A stretch of DNA of 64,000 bases from Triops longicaudatus (Eukaryota > Arthropoda > Branchiopoda > Notostraca > Triopsidae): NCBI GenBank assembly GCA_022885665.1, contig JAGQDJ010000608.1:62001-126000 (forward strand), read 5' to 3'. The notes beneath the pieces are model-generated. The model was given only the letters and a program-made list of their open reading frames with translations. It was not told the origin of the DNA and did no database searches. Positions 50,464-64,000 of the stretch are shown here, in pieces. Within the stretch, counting starts at the first letter, position 1. Each line of letters opens with the position of its first letter. The translations under genes and the position numbers were made by a program.

Positions 50464-53400
50464 CTATCGCCTTGGTTTCTGCTTCTGTATTTGATAGTGA
50501 CAGTCGCTTGTCCACCTTGTGAATGACACGCTGTTCAATCATCAACTGAGACTAAAATTGAAAGTATAGCCGAATTTAACATTCTTCACACATGGCACAC
50601 ACAAAACATACTGTTACAGTTGCCCTCCAATCTCAGGCTCATTAAACCGAGGATCAACTCATAACAGAGATCATGACAATTGCAATGCTTACCTTCGAAC
50701 TGAGTTGCATCGGTCGGAAATCATCATCACCTTCCAACCAAAACTCCTCAACAGTCTTAACTGGGGTACTTTTAGGCGAAAGAATGCTTGTCGTTGGCTC
50801 CTGCGGACCTGTGAAACACACCCAATGAAAAATTTCACATTTTACAATACCCCAACCTTCATTATATTCGCTCGTCCCCAGAGCGCACTCACACAATAGC
50901 GAGTTACATGGCGAGTCTCTTTTCTTTCCGCCATCTTTCTCATCTCATCTCATCTTTTATGAACTTCTGGTTCACAGCTCATTGCATCTCTTTTGCATGG
51001 CTAAAGCCAAAAAAAAGGAAACAAGGATGAGCTCCACCCCCCAAAAAGATTCAATTTACCCTCTTCTCTCTAGATATTAGTACTAGATATTCCTCGCCTT
51101 ATATTCCCCTGGCGCGTACGTGATCTCGAGTATATATGGCGACTATGTGATCTCTCACGGGGTAAGGAGAGAAAAAAGACGCAAAAAATCCCCTAATTGG
51201 CTTTCTGATCACCTACTCCCCTCCTTTACCACCATCTCATCCCCCTTTTTGGCTGCTGGGCTCCTCTTCTTTGTGTTACGTCTCCGTGCAAGGTTACCTT
51301 AGCAACCATCTCTCGTATATTGACGTGCTCTCAGGGATGGATACCTCGTTTCGCCTGGCCTCGCTAGCGCTTTCATCAAGTTCCTGTCAACGACAATGCA
51401 ATTTCGTCCCATCCGCCCTGCCCTTCCTCCCCCTTTTCCCCCAATATAATGCACTCTCTTTTTTCGCCCTTTTATACAGCTTCAGCTATGAGTGGCGTCG
51501 TTTCAATTTCGACTATCCCCCTTCTTCTGCCATCCCAACAGACGCTCCTCCCCTCGCGCTCACCATGGGGCGTGGGCCAAGGTGCGGGCCAAAGCGGTGA
51601 AGTGGCGACTTAAAGGCGTCGAACGGGAGCAGGAGGCGCCGAGTTCAGCCAGCTCAGGCGTCGTTGGGATGGAAACTAGGGGGAGTGAAGCCGGAGGGCA
51701 ACACAAAAGGAAGCGAAGAAAAAAGGGGAGGAATGTACTCTTTGAAGCTCCTCCCTTTCAATGTAAAAACCGTGGGCTTTACCTTGGGAGCAAATATCTG
51801 TACTCCACACAAGGCTTCCGTTTTTAATAATGGATACTTGACAAGCCACGGAAAAGCCTGCTCTATGATTTAACTCTCCCCACTGATGCTTTCATGAAGG
51901 GCTTTTTTCATTAAGTCACATAAACTTTTGCTTTTGTTACAGTACATCGTGAGCAAAAGGGAGCTTAATTAAAAGATGCCTGCCCAGAACGTACATGAGG
52001 TTCCTTTTAGAGAGAATGTTTATAGTTTTGAAAGATACTACACCAGAACTCGGATTACATGAAAAATCGGCGCTCGCAAAAAACATGGCTTGGATATGTT
52101 GACAACCGCGCACTGTAAAGCTGAAACACTAGTTTTAACACTAAACTTAAATGACAAAATGAAACTAGAGCAAAATACCTTTCATCCAGCCTCAATGGAA
52201 CCAAAACCTAAACTAAATAAAACGAAAAGTCAGTTAATCGGAAACATATGCGTAATGTAAAAGAAGCAACTAAGAGAAAAAAGTCTATTATTATTTTGTT
52301 TAAAAGTTTACTTATCCAGTGAAATAATGACCAAATTTCCAGTATTTTTTTTACGTTGTTTATCGGTGTCGCGCACTAATTTTGGCTACGGCGCGAAATA
52401 GTATGTCGATTCAAGGCTGAAGTTTTGCCAAATTACTGTTGATTAAAGCGATGAACGTGTAAAGTAAGGCTGAGTAATGAGCTCTATTTTAACCGGCGAA
52501 TAAGTAGATTTTGTGATACTCTATATCAGTGCAATGTTTCTGTTCACTAAGGGGCAAATCGGATATGGGTCTCCTGGTCGGCTTCGTAGGGATTAGAGGC
52601 ACTTAAAATAGTCATAGCATTGCGTATAGGAACATTACGGATAATTCGACTCAAATTGGTATGAGTGATGTACGAAGGTGATGTTGCAGTTTACAGAAAG
52701 TAAATGAATAGGACAGAATGTTTACTTGTGGACATTTAGATTACGTTCCTGTTTCAGTTATCCCAGTCCAGAACTTTCTGGACAATAGGTAATGGACTAA
52801 AGAAAGTTTGTTACTTGTAATGTTGAGCTCTTTTTTCTCCTTCCGATTTCAAGGCATTAAGTTGTTCATGCTTTTTTACACTATCCTTGACGCTGTTCGA
52901 AAACTGATTCCATTACACGGAAAACGGTGTTTCACACTCTTATTTAGATTTTCATGTCATTTTAGAGCAAATCTTGCAGAAAGGGTGAAGCTAAAACAAA
53001 TTTTATGAGTAGACGCGAGAAGGGCGATGAATGCATAACTGTGTTCAACGGAGTTCATGTTACATGCCTATAGCAAGATCCCACACCGCGGAAGAAAATA
53101 TCAGCAAGTTTTTCGTGAATTACCCTTTCGTCACTTATGCAAACTGGTGGATGTTATCAGCCTAATTTTATATCAAAATAAAAACTGATAGGCATATATC
53201 GCTTCAGAGGCAGGGGTGTAGCAGCATTAATAACGATGTTTGGTTCCTCGAGTACGCTAGCTAATAATCTAACTGACAGATAAAACGCGGATACGCAATC
53301 TTACTGACCCGGCTACCTACAGCCTGCGACATGGCAGGCCTTCTGGAGTTTTATTATAGGCTTACGTATACAGTGCCTTCTTCCGAAACTTTAACGACTG

Positions 53401-56400
53401 TCCATGGGTATGCTTGCAAAACAACAAAGCGTCCTAACAATGAAGGCTTATGTCATTTCCTGGAATAAAACAGGTGCCCGGCTGACTGACAAGAAGATTG
53501 GCAAAAGGTGTATCGCACCGTATAATTTCAGATAACTAGATTTCCTGTCTGTAAAGCGCTTCCCAGAAAAACTGACGTAATAAACGTTTGGAACTGCACG
53601 AAAAGTTTTATTTCACGTGCGACAGGGTCTTCACGGGAAGGAGCTAAATTCTACTAAAAACCTACAGAAATTTATTGCCCTGTGGGAGAAATTCGAGTCA
53701 GTTTTGTTAACGTGATTTTCACGCGATTGATTTCCAATAAATTTATTTTGAATAGATCACAATCTCAACTATCTGACTGACAGAAGTTTGCGAGCGTTCG
53801 ACATGATACAACGTTTCGTACGGGGCGCATGCGTTAATTATGAGCTGATTTTGTTGTATACAAACGTATTCACTTCCTCTCTTCTGCAACTAAACAATTT
53901 TGAGAGACTGGAAAAATATGTTAGACTAGCTTCTATTTAATAATTTCATTCAATTGACTTAATCGCGTGACTTAATAGTGTAATAACCTTAATCACTGGA
54001 CTTGAAATTAAAAATTTCCCCTTAAATTAGTACGTCGAATAAATTACGCAAAATAGGATAAAAATCGTTAGGATTGGTAAGTGAATCCACTCCAAGAAGT
54101 CTCGAAAATGAGATATTGCAAATCATAGTTCTGTTAAGTTCTTCAGTCAAAAAAACTGACATCCAAAATTAGGCTTGCCTTCAGTTTTTAAGTTAATTTT
54201 TCTTTCATTATTTTTTATGTTTCGTAGAACTTCTGTTACATTGGGTAATGTTTGGAAAAAAATATTAAGTGAGTAATTTGACGAGACCGACAAATTTGGG
54301 TTCTAGGCGAAAATTATTTAAAAACACTGTCTTGGATAGATTTTTCTTTCTAATTAAATATTTTAAATTAATAAATTAATCTGAAGTGATCCACCTTAAA
54401 AATAACTACACAATGAACTTAAATGAAAATTAATTATGGACATGTATTTCCTTTGATTTTGCCCAAGGCTGGTGTCACCAAATCACGGTAATCCACCCAT
54501 TTGACTTTCTCGCAACTCAAAACTTTGTTTAACCGTACCTTACTACATTTTCTAAGCTGAATAAATACCAAAGTTCAAAAGAAAGTTTTCATGAGGTACG
54601 GAAGTCGCAAAATTCCCCCACGTAATTCACCGTGTGTAGTACTCTCTCAAAGAGCACCATTGGTTCAACGAAGGATTTCCTTTACAGAAATCAAGCATCT
54701 CGTTTTCTTCGTTAAGATTCCAGCTTCAAGAGCCGAAAACGACCTTCTTCAAGATTTACCAGGATAAAAAGCATGAAGGGGACTTATTAACTTTACAACG
54801 TAAGGGTTTTGATTGACGATAACGCTATCGTCCATAACTCAAGCCTTCTTTCCCGCTCCCCCTGAAAATAAGACGGAAAAAATCGCTACTGCCAGCGTTC
54901 TGCAAGAATACGATCACTGAGGATCAAACGAATATGACGATCAGTAACGATCAAACCACGTTACGGCCCCCCTTGGGTACTTTTCCTTTTTTTGGGGGAG
55001 ACGCGCAACACTTCAGATGATCTCGGCAAGCCAGCATCAAGTTTAATTGGGCTTAAGAGAGCAACTAGAAGGATGCTTGGGTCACTTATAGTACTTCGAT
55101 ACCACCCCTCACCCTCACTTGACAAGAGGCGAGAATATTTGAGCCAATGTGCGACAAGCAATGGCCGGGTTTCTATGACAACCATTCTTCCCAAATCGAC
55201 ACTATTGAATATCGACTAAAAAATTGGAGAACAAGCAGCTTCAAAAATCTCCCCTAACACCACCAGCAAGGGATAGAGGAGGTACACGAGGGATAAGAAA
55301 GGTTTCAATACTATAAACCGCATCCTGGCGAAGGTTTCCGATATACCTTGGTACCACGAATTATCCAGACTTTTCTAGAGCGTCAAGAAACTGAAGCTCT
55401 CACCTTAATGAGAATTAAGCTTTTGTGGGGATTGCGGCATTTGACGCCACCAGAAAGGAAGAAGCTCCTTTTGGAACCGAAAAGGGGTATGTAATTAGAT
55501 GCCAGTGTGCTTAATGTGCGGGGTCCTATCAAGGTGATCAAATGTCGCTATCATGGCGCTATCACAGAGTAAGCCGCCATGAGGACCCCTTAAAAAAATA
55601 CCCTGAAGAAAGAAGGCATACGAAATATTGTATACCCGAGGGTCACAACGACATTAAATACAATGGCCCCGCCTTCGGCCTGTGTTGGTTTTACAAAAGA
55701 TGACAAGAAGGATGAGTTCCAAGCTACGTCGCTTCCCGAGTGGCCTGTTGCGAAAACAGTCATATTCCTCAAGCTTTGAAGCACGTAGCTTTACCACGAC
55801 TGCAATGTTATGGCTTAAATTGGGGAACCTTCTAATCGTACGCTATGTGAGCCACGGAGTCAAATATTGTTTTCTGAGCCCAGCGTCGTCCTCTGAAATA
55901 GTTAAGCTTCTTGAAACATTTATGGCCAAGTAGGGCTTTAACTATTTCCGAGACATTTGAAAGACAGCCGTAAGTGAAGTCGGTGATTCCTTCATAAGAC
56001 GTCAATTTGCTTATTCATGTTCCACTTGAGGGCTGAAAACCTGGAGACCTTTAAAAGTTTCACTTTACCACTACTGGGTCAGACGAAAAAAAAAAGCCTG
56101 CCAATTGATGGATTTAGTCTCATATAGTTGAAAAGTAGTTTTCATGCTTCTGGCAACGACAAAACACATGATCCAAGTACTTTAGTAGGCAAAAAAGAGC
56201 GAGAGGAAAAGTAGTAAAAAAATAGTGGACTGCAAAAGCAAAGTAGGGTCTATTCTCATTACGCTGCAGTCACGCACGGCGGCACACACACACTCTCGCA
56301 CACATACATATATAGGTTTGCACCAAGAGCTGATAACAAGGAGCATCGAGGCGTGGCTTGCATATAACAAAGGACTACCAATCCCCAGACAGCTAGGTCC

Positions 56401-57184
56401 TCGCTATTGTGTCACCTGTCAATCACGACAGGACACTGGCCGCCAATGGAGTCAGACTTGGCACGTACGACCAGGACAAGCTGGCAACAAAACGTATGAT
56501 TTACGTTCTCGCCAATTATTGACTCTCGAAACTCAAGTTCACCAGGAGAGCAAGCAAAGGGATTGACAATGCATGATTCATACGAAACGGACGCAAAGAA
56601 AGAAAGGAAAAAATGATAAAATATGAATATTCAAGGAGAGCTTAACTATCCATTAAAATGTGAATGCTGAGACTCGCAGAAATCAAGAAAAAAAGGCAAA
56701 CACCAAAAACAACGTCCACGGAGCTCCATCTCATCCGCAATTAATTGCTGAGCCACGTTGGCGTTTAAGAAAATCATAACACAACATTAAGCCCACGTCC
56801 GTGACTAGAATGTTTTCCCTCAGGTCCACAAAAGCTTGCCGACTCAAAAATACCGTACATAAAACATCCCCAAGCTGGCTTATATGGAATACGTTGCGAA
56901 TTGGTTTGACATCGTCATTAACATCATAGCAGATTACATGAGGCCGAAAAATTTTAGCCTGTGGTTTGACTAAAGCTTAAGAAGACTTAAATATGTGTGG
57001 ACGCTTAAATTTTTGCAGCCCCGAAAGCAAAACGTCAATGATTATGAAATCGCGGCGCTAGAGTAAAAAGCTGGCTTACTTGGAATTGCCGCTACCTTTT
57101 TCAGAGAAGCTAAATGCTCTTCCATGGCCAACAATGCTTCCTGGCGTGCCTTGCTGTCGTTTGTCATCATAGTTTGCATTCGCT
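50464..57184 (-). CDS. Three-exon chain of an unrecognised protein, or N-terminal linker of FANCJ
   Basis: Minus-strand exons 57184-57080, 50808-50693 and 50551-50464 join in a consistent frame with good splice sites (donors GTAAGC, GTAAGC and GTAGAC). They encode about 103 residues with no stop. The product begins with a helical, charged stretch (SKARQEALLAMEEHLASLKK), then a Pro/Ser/Thr linker, VEEFWLEGDDDFRPMQLSSK, and a further charged segment (LMIEQRVIHKVDKRLSLSNT). No start or stop is included, so more exons exist on both sides. It is upstream of FANCJ on the same strand. The acidic DDDF stretch is faintly like the poorly conserved insert between the P-loop and motif Ia of BRIP1. However, no P-loop accompanies it, so a separate gene is equally likely. 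The first intron would be 6.3 kb. Confidence 0.45.
50809..57079 (-). other. Long presumed intron with a C/T-rich, relatively GC-rich island
   Basis: Between two exons of the minus-strand chain lies 6.3 kb without recognised exons. The part at about 50930-51640 is unusually rich in pyrimidine runs and in CCCCTCC/CGCTC-type blocks compared with the AT-rich surroundings, and could be a promoter or alternative first-exon region. The rest is AT-rich and featureless to me. Confidence 0.3.
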
Positions 57185-60100
57185 CTGAAAAGAGAAGGGA
57201 AATACTCCAAAAATTAATCACACACATACCAAAAGAAGTCAAAATAATCGAAACAACATAAATCAAATAACAATATAAACCAAAATATACGAGAATGTCA
57301 ATCCCACCAAGGTGATAATTAATCTCGAACTTAATGTAATCTTAAGATAGAGCATTGTGAGTACAGAAACTGAACTGGAGAAATAGATTTTTCAAATTCA
57401 CGACGCAAAAATTAAAAACTCGCTTCGTGTGGGCAGGATCGTTCTAAGATATCGTTGCACCACACAAGTGTCATATATTTCGAGCAAATCCTGCGTTTTT
57501 TATCAATTAGGAAGTACTAACGGCCGAATTTCACAAGCGCAAAGCAAGACCGTTATAATAAAAAATGGCTGCAATTACTGCACAACGCAGGAGAACAAGC
57601 GTTACAATACATCGATCTTGTTTTAATTTGGTTTACTTTTACATGTCTTCTATGTATTCCTGGAGCACCCAAAACGCACTGGATAAAGTTTTTCAATGTT
57701 GTTAATAAAAAGTGACTTGACCAATGTATACCATACCACGTTTTTATGCACGGCACTTTTCATTATCACATTCAGCACAAATGCTACCAATGCTAAATGA
57801 GTGCTTCGAAAACGAACATAAAAACCATAACACCAAAAATATACATACTGAGTACATTAAACATAACGACAGAACTGCACCGTAGTTTTGTATACTGCTC
57901 GATATTCTACACCAAGGACGTTTGCATTGTCGGTTACTCCATATATTTCGGGGGTACAAATGTGTAACAAACAGATAAGCGAAGAGCGTATTTGACGCGC
58001 TCGTATTTTATAGACACCCAAGTGAAGGTAAAAGTAAGGCTGTAGGCTGTAAGGTAAATAAAAGTAAGGTTAAACCTTTAGGAAAAATATTTCGCGAATT
58101 ATGAGCGAGTGCGCAGTGAGTAATGCATTCAACACAAAAGGCTGTTAATGTAGGTTATTTTGTTGCTGTCAACACATGTATGCACTGTCGAGTATATCAG
58201 AAACTCCCGCATACATATTTTTTTATTCTGTTCTCCTGCGTGAGCTCCGCTTATTGCGTTAACTCAGATTTAAAGGGTAAAAAACAGACAGTTTTTGTAT
58301 ATATGTCCTCTTATAACACAAGGTTACACCACTCTTTTGGTAACACATCCTCCGTAAGTAATTTATTGCAAAAATATGCATGTCTTGTTTTACTTTAAAG
58401 AAAATATTTTAAATGACTATCCATACATTAAGAGACTATGGCAATGTTACATTACGGCTAACACAGCTTGGCCATACGAGTTAGCTAATCGTTTAAACTG
58501 AATAAATCTAGGAAAAGTCTACAACGCAAGAATTCGCCAGCTGTGAAAGCTGTGTCCTCTGAATCGCCGACCCGCAACAAAAGCCGTGCCCGCATCGAGG
58601 GTGATTTGAATCAATAGCTAGACCAATGGGCCACTGTCTTCCTTTTTGAAAACGTCAATCAGTGTTAGACAACCAGGTCTCTAAAATTTTACTTTCATGG
58701 GCCCCTGGGCCCCCATGGTGTTCCCATATCCCAATTATTGTCCCCTTAGCGACCATATGGAATGACTTGGCTGTCAATAGTTGGCTCGTCACTGCGCTCG
58801 TCTATCTCTCCTACCCCGAAATTTAATATTTCATATCAACAATGAAACTTAAGACTTCTTGCCCATTAATACGATACTTTATTCTACGCGCTGCAAACAC
58901 GTCACTCAGTGTCAAAACCGGGAGAAATTAACGATTTCAGGTTTCTACACCCAACCACACTTTCACTTTTTTTAAACAGATAAAAAATACGTAAAAAATC
59001 CTTGTAACTTTTTGGTAGAAAGAAATGCAAAACACACCTGTTCTGCTTCCGAACGCTTAAAAATTCATTCCAAACAGTCAAGCGGTGCAATTCTATTCAT
59101 CTCTCTTGACAAGGAGGACCGGTCAGGCATTAAAAAAATGTTCTAAGCCCTTCGGCTTAGGCAGGGGGATAAACTCAAGGAATGCCATCAGGTCTTTCAT
59201 GTTTGCTTGGTTGGATTTTCCTAAAACAATTTTATTGGAATTATTTCTCTCGCCCGTTAACTGTTTTTCTTGGCTCTCGCTCCCTTATTCCTATTCTCCC
59301 CGCCATCACGCTGCTCTCTCAAGGAGAAAAGGAAAAAAATGACAGCGCTTGTCAGCTTCGTCGCTTCCGTGCTTCGGCCTCTTGCTCATTTGCATACAAG
59401 ACGGCCAGCATACATGGATCTTGCCGTCTTGCCTTTGACTTCAGCCGGCGTTGCGACAGGTTAATGAATGAAGGAACCTCTGACCGTTCCGTTCCTGACT
59501 CTTACCTTGCCTTACCCAGAAATCCAAGCTATTTTTCGCCTCACCACACGTATTCATTGCGATCTTGCAGCCGAAAAAAAGTCAAAGACGCTTCATTTTC
59601 TTTATTATTCCCCTGGGGACTTCATCGTCAGTCGATAGTTTCGGCTGACAAGCCTTCTCATTTGAAAACTGTCAAATTGATCACTAGGCCTCCAAGCTTT
59701 CTTAGATACTTTCCGCAGAATGTTTTCACCCCGTGAGCTGAAAAACAGCTGCAAAGCATGGTTTTCCCCCCATAAACGAGATCATGCTTCTCTCGGCCAA
59801 TGCTCGCGTTGTATCTTACACTGCGCTTGAACAAACCCATCATTTCAGATTAACGTTTTTCCGAACGGGAAAAACGTTAGGGGTTACACGAGCTACGAGT
59901 TCGACAAAGGTTCACAACCTCTCCATTCCTCCCTTATACACTTTTTTCTTGTTGTTTTGGCTCTTCGGTACCTTCGAACAAAAAATCCCTTCGCGACCCG
60001 TGCGAAGCGCTTGAGCTACGATATTCACTATTGCCAAAGTCCCTATCTTACACCCTTCGCTAGAAACGAGGTCCAATCTGGAAACTCTGGAGGGTTCTAG

Positions 60101-63100
60101 GGTGAGTTATACGCTCCGTCAGTTTCTATTCGTCATTAATAACAATTGCCCAAAACACAGCCCCAGCCCTGTTACTAAAGAATGTGTTTTCATAGCGTTA
60201 TTGTTGCTCGGCTCGTTCGCCTAAACGGCCCCGACGTGAAGTATCCCTCAGCCGGCGAGTTCATGCTTGCGGCACCGGTCCTCGCCTTATTCGCTGTTGC
60301 CTAGTGTCAACACAGGGAAGGACGCAGGGTTGTTCTTGTGCGCTCTTCTTGCGCTCTGATTCACTCCGGGTATGCTGCAACGGTTACAATAACTTACTGG
60401 GGCGTCGAGTTCAGAGAAGACGTTTAACAATGAAGAAAAAGAGACCGCTTTTGTTCCTCGCCTAGACAAATATCAGTACTGTGCCGAAGCTCGTGTTGGG
60501 TCAGATCAAGGGTTCTTCAATCGTTGTCGGACCAATACTAGCCCAGGAGACCTTGTGTATATACAATGTGCACATATCACTTCTAGAATATCGACACAAT
60601 CCAAAGAGGGGAAAAGAAAGATAGAGGGCATAATATGAGAGGAGCATCAAAGGCAGCCGCAATCTTTGTTACATCTCTCTCGCTTTCGAGGACTTCTGGC
60701 TTGCAATGCAGACGAATTTTGGGATAAAAAAGCAGAAAAAAAGTAAGAGGCACATAGAGACTTTTCGGGAACAGTTGAAGCACCATCGCCTTTAGGCGCC
60801 GTATTCAGCACGCTGGGCTGTCCATCAACGCTGATATCGATCACTCAAAAGTCTTACAAATTGGACACAAAGACCTTGTTTCAACATTGCTTCCATTGGC
60901 TCTTGAAGAAGAATCAAAATCCAGAAGCTATCTTCCGCTCCTCACCTCCCCCTTTAACTTGCGAAACAACAATAAAGCCGACTTACGTGACATTAATCCC
61001 TACCTCGCACATACGCTGGGAGGAAGGACGGTCTAATTCCTTCCGTGTGTGTATTCGCTGCGAAGGCAAATGATGGCATGAACTTTTTTATACTGCATCT
61101 CTTCATATATAAAAAAACATGGCTTAGCAGCGTCTAGTGTGCTGTACGAGATGAGTCGTGCGTAGGTTCAAATCCCCTTAATAGTAAGAGCCATAGGCCT
61201 GGCATCCAGGTTTAATACATCATTAATAACAGATCATGAGGTACAGGTAAGTCCGCTGCCAACATCCTTACTCGGTAATAGGCTTACGTGAGATCTTCTA
61301 CTCCAAACACGCTAATAAATACAATCAAGAACCTTTCGCTGGTAACGTTTTCAAAAATGTGTTGACGTTGCCGCGGTTCCAAGTAATATCCCTTCATCAG
61401 AGAATAATATTACTGTTTTGTTCTGCCCGAAAGAATTTTCAACAAAACAGTCTGTGGATTACTAACTGTTATTGCGCTGTACTGTATACTACCCAAAAAC
61501 ACGTGTGTATGAGTAGAAGTAGTGAAGTGCATAAGCATTTACCTTTGCCCCTAATCTGATATGGGACTTTGCATGCCAAATTTACTTTGTAGGCTTAAAA
61601 GGCCCATGAGAGTTTGTAAGAGATCTAAAGTACCGCCACGTGGAAATAAAAGCATCTTTAGCTTGACAAAGACAAAAAAAGGGGAAGTAATGTGTGTAGT
61701 ACCAAGATCCGGCGGTGTCGGAACATGTCGCCCCCTAATGCCGCTGCATAAGACGACCCATATGGGGTGCTAATACATACGTTGTTCTCCGTAATTTAAG
61801 AAGCATCCTGTCGGCTTTAATTAGAGGCCCGATTTAAAGTGGCATCCAATAGCCCTACCGAACAAAAAGGTATTCACAAAACCTGCGGGTTCTCTCTTGC
61901 GGCACACAAGATGCGCCAATTCTGTCGTTTGTGTTCCGCTCATGGAAATACACGTATACAAAAATTCCGTGTGTAAGAACGAGTTAAAAAATTAATCAAA
62001 GAAATTTGGTCGTACCGGATAATATAGGTGAAAAGAAAACAATGAATTAATGTTATTTTTCGATTCAAAGATAATTTCTCGTACATATGAAAAATGCAAA
62101 TAAATTCATATTATTCTTTGATTTCATAAATTCTCTGTATTGCATTTTAAGACTATTTTAAAACATTTTAAGACTATTTTTGTCTGAAGTAAATTATCGG
62201 CTTACACACACACGTGAAGCAATGCAATTTTTTATAAATAAGTTTAATTTCGCACGCTGGTCGAATTTCGTTCATAACATGAAACTGTATTCCGGTTTAC
62301 AAATCCAAAAGTAAATAATGATCTACTTTTGTACTGTATACTCGGTAATGGCCAGGAATACGGTTACGTTTCAAAAATTTATGGCTCTCGTGACACCGTG
62401 TCTGTAAACTGAATATACGATGTCACTTTCACCGATTCTCAGTCCATAAACGAGAAGTAAAATAGGTTTAGTCACTTTCTGTTTTGCTACTCGTGAAATA
62501 ATCACAGCAGTAAAACAATAAAATAATTAACACCCTTTACGGCAAAAAGATAATCTAATATCTCGGTTTACGAATAACAGTAAAACTTGATTAGATCGGT
62601 TGGGACCAGAGAGTTGTTGAAAATTCGGGTAGTTGACAATTTCATATTCATGTTTTAAATGCAGTAGGGATATTTTCGAAAATTCCACTGCGGAAAAACA
62701 ACTGAAAATGAACTGCAGTTCTACTTCAGGTGTTTTTGTGAGATTACTCTAAAAATCTCATGCAATACTTGAGTCAATGTTTCAAATTTAGCGCAAAAAC
62801 ACACCATTAAAGAAGCACACACCATGATTACCGAAACAAATGATCAATTCGGAGTTTTCCTAATTGGAGTTGACAAAATCAGAGTTCTACCGTATTGCAT
62901 CTCATACTATAGATTTTATTCGCTTTGAATTCGTAAAACGGGCAACTCTCTCTCACAACTTAATCTCTCGTAACTTAGTATATTTCCAATTTTGATTACA
63001 ATTTTATACTAAGCACGAGACATTACGGTACCGACCAAAAATTTCACGAAACTACTATTCACATGCTCTATTTTGGCATTTTCAGTGAATACTGGACTAT

Positions 63101-64000
63101 GTTGTTTTCACGAAATAATACTGAATTCGACGTTTGGTAAAGCGAGACACCTGATTTGCAAAAATGAGATTTGACTGTGTGAGAATACCAAATAATCTTT
63201 CAAACACACAGCAAGAACAGCTTTTTAATTGTTTAACTAGACGGACAAGACGAGACGCAGTAATGCATGTTTCATGCATTGCCAAACGCGCTCTCTTCTT
63301 TCACAATTATCACATCACCTTTTTTGGCAAATCAGACCTGTCACCGATTCCATGGGAAGTTGCGGACTAGTTATCCATGTTTTTCCCATTATTTCTAAAT
63401 CCTTTTGGATCGCCATCTGACTTTTGGTGAACATGCAGCCCAAGCAGAAAAATATGTCGCGAGTTTTTGCGTAAGTTTTTACGATACACTTCTTTTTCAA
63501 CTGACGCTTTATAGAAATATAGCATCTAGTTTCTTTACTGCCCGGGAGGCTTGGTAAACAGTCGTGACAGCACATTCCGATGTCGCTTATCGTTTTACGA
63601 CCAGATTTGCAAGTCAACTTTTCTTACGCAATAATTGCATCTCTGTAGGCCTATAGTGTTGAGTTGCGCTCCGGAGGAACGCATACAACTATGCGGGTCC
63701 CAAAAAGCTTAGCTCAATCTAGAAATGCTGCAGTTCATCGAGACAAAAATCCTTCATTTGGTTTTGTTAATTCTTCGTAAACGTATTCTTACAGTCAGCC
63801 AAAAATAAACCCATTCTTGTCATCCATAAGGGATAAATAAACAAAATTATTTACTTTAGACAATTTTTAATATTCTTTGTAGGGTAAGATCAAGAATCTG
63901 TACTATTTTTGAATTACCAGCTACTTAGTTGCAAAGCTACCATTACTAAAACTCCTACCATCATGTTTACTTCGGTGACGTAAACGACTAAGATTAAAAC
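57185..64000. other. No confident gene
   Basis: The longest open frame (plus strand 59182-59736) has the composition of random translated pyrimidine-rich DNA, with no domain. One short minus-strand segment, 60461-60398, has an acceptor (TTTGTCTAG), a strong donor (GTAAGT) and one open frame (RGTKAVSFSSLLNVFSELDA); it may be an isolated exon. Its phase does not join the exon at 57080-57184 directly. AT-rich sequence fills the last 2 kb. Confidence 0.4.
61113..61185 (+). repeat. tRNA-like sequence
   Basis: A-box-like TGGCTTAGCAG (61120-61130) and B-box GGTTCAAATCC (61165-61175) are 45 bp apart, as in a tRNA. A hairpin between them (ACGA paired with TCGT) mimics an anticodon arm. The usual GG of the D-loop and a paired acceptor stem are missing. 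Probably a tRNA pseudogene or SINE head. Confidence 0.3.

Noticed and set aside
58699..58721. Near-palindromic GGGCCC-rich stretch
   Set aside because: Short, imperfect and without context; probably chance.
59182..59736. Plus-strand open frame of 184 codons
   Set aside because: Composition is that of translated pyrimidine-rich DNA; no domain, no splice partners, no credible start context.

Overview
The window is nuclear DNA from an animal. Its genes are split by GT-AG introns (about 50 bp to 5 kb), it has AT-rich introns and microsatellites, and it carries metazoan-only genes: a collagen, a tolloid-type astacin protease, a BOULE/DAZ RNA-binding protein and a FANCJ helicase. The collagen C-terminus resembles, from memory, membrane-type collagens of arthropods, and the RPS2-like fragment also looks ecdysozoan. 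I therefore favour an arthropod or a close ally, but the species cannot be settled from this sequence.

Layout. 280-11321 (+): 28 exons forming the 3' part of a Gly-X-Y collagen gene whose 5' end lies outside the window. 14008-29339 (+): a complete 17-exon tolloid/BMP1-type metalloprotease gene encoding about 1163 residues. 30795-31862 (+): a small three-exon gene for a secreted protein of 265 residues that I cannot assign to a family; it has an acidic half, furin-type sites and a Gly/Asn/Ser-rich basic half, and a TATA/initiator pair lies upstream. 33410-35848 (+): a boule/DAZ-family gene whose first coding exon carries only the ATG.

36373-43545 is a zone of decayed genes and repeats. It holds an unrecognised minus-strand remnant, a foldback inverted repeat, a fragment of ribosomal protein S2, long ATT-type microsatellites, a sushi/EGF-domain gene riddled with stops and frameshifts, a tRNA-derived repeat and a frameshifted small minus-strand gene. 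43800-44938 (+) is BUD23, the 18S rRNA methyltransferase, complete. 45066-48603 (-) is the motif Ia-to-C-terminus part of FANCJ/BRIP1, tail to tail with BUD23 and only 127 bp from it. Further minus-strand exons at 50464-57184 are either the N-terminal linker of FANCJ or a separate gene. From 57.2 kb to the end I find almost nothing coding.

Functional links are loose. Collagen and tolloid are both extracellular-matrix genes, since tolloids process collagen propeptides and release BMP ligands, but nothing in the sequence shows that they act together. No operon-like organisation is visible. All exon boundaries were derived by eye from splice signals, reading-frame continuity and family resemblance.
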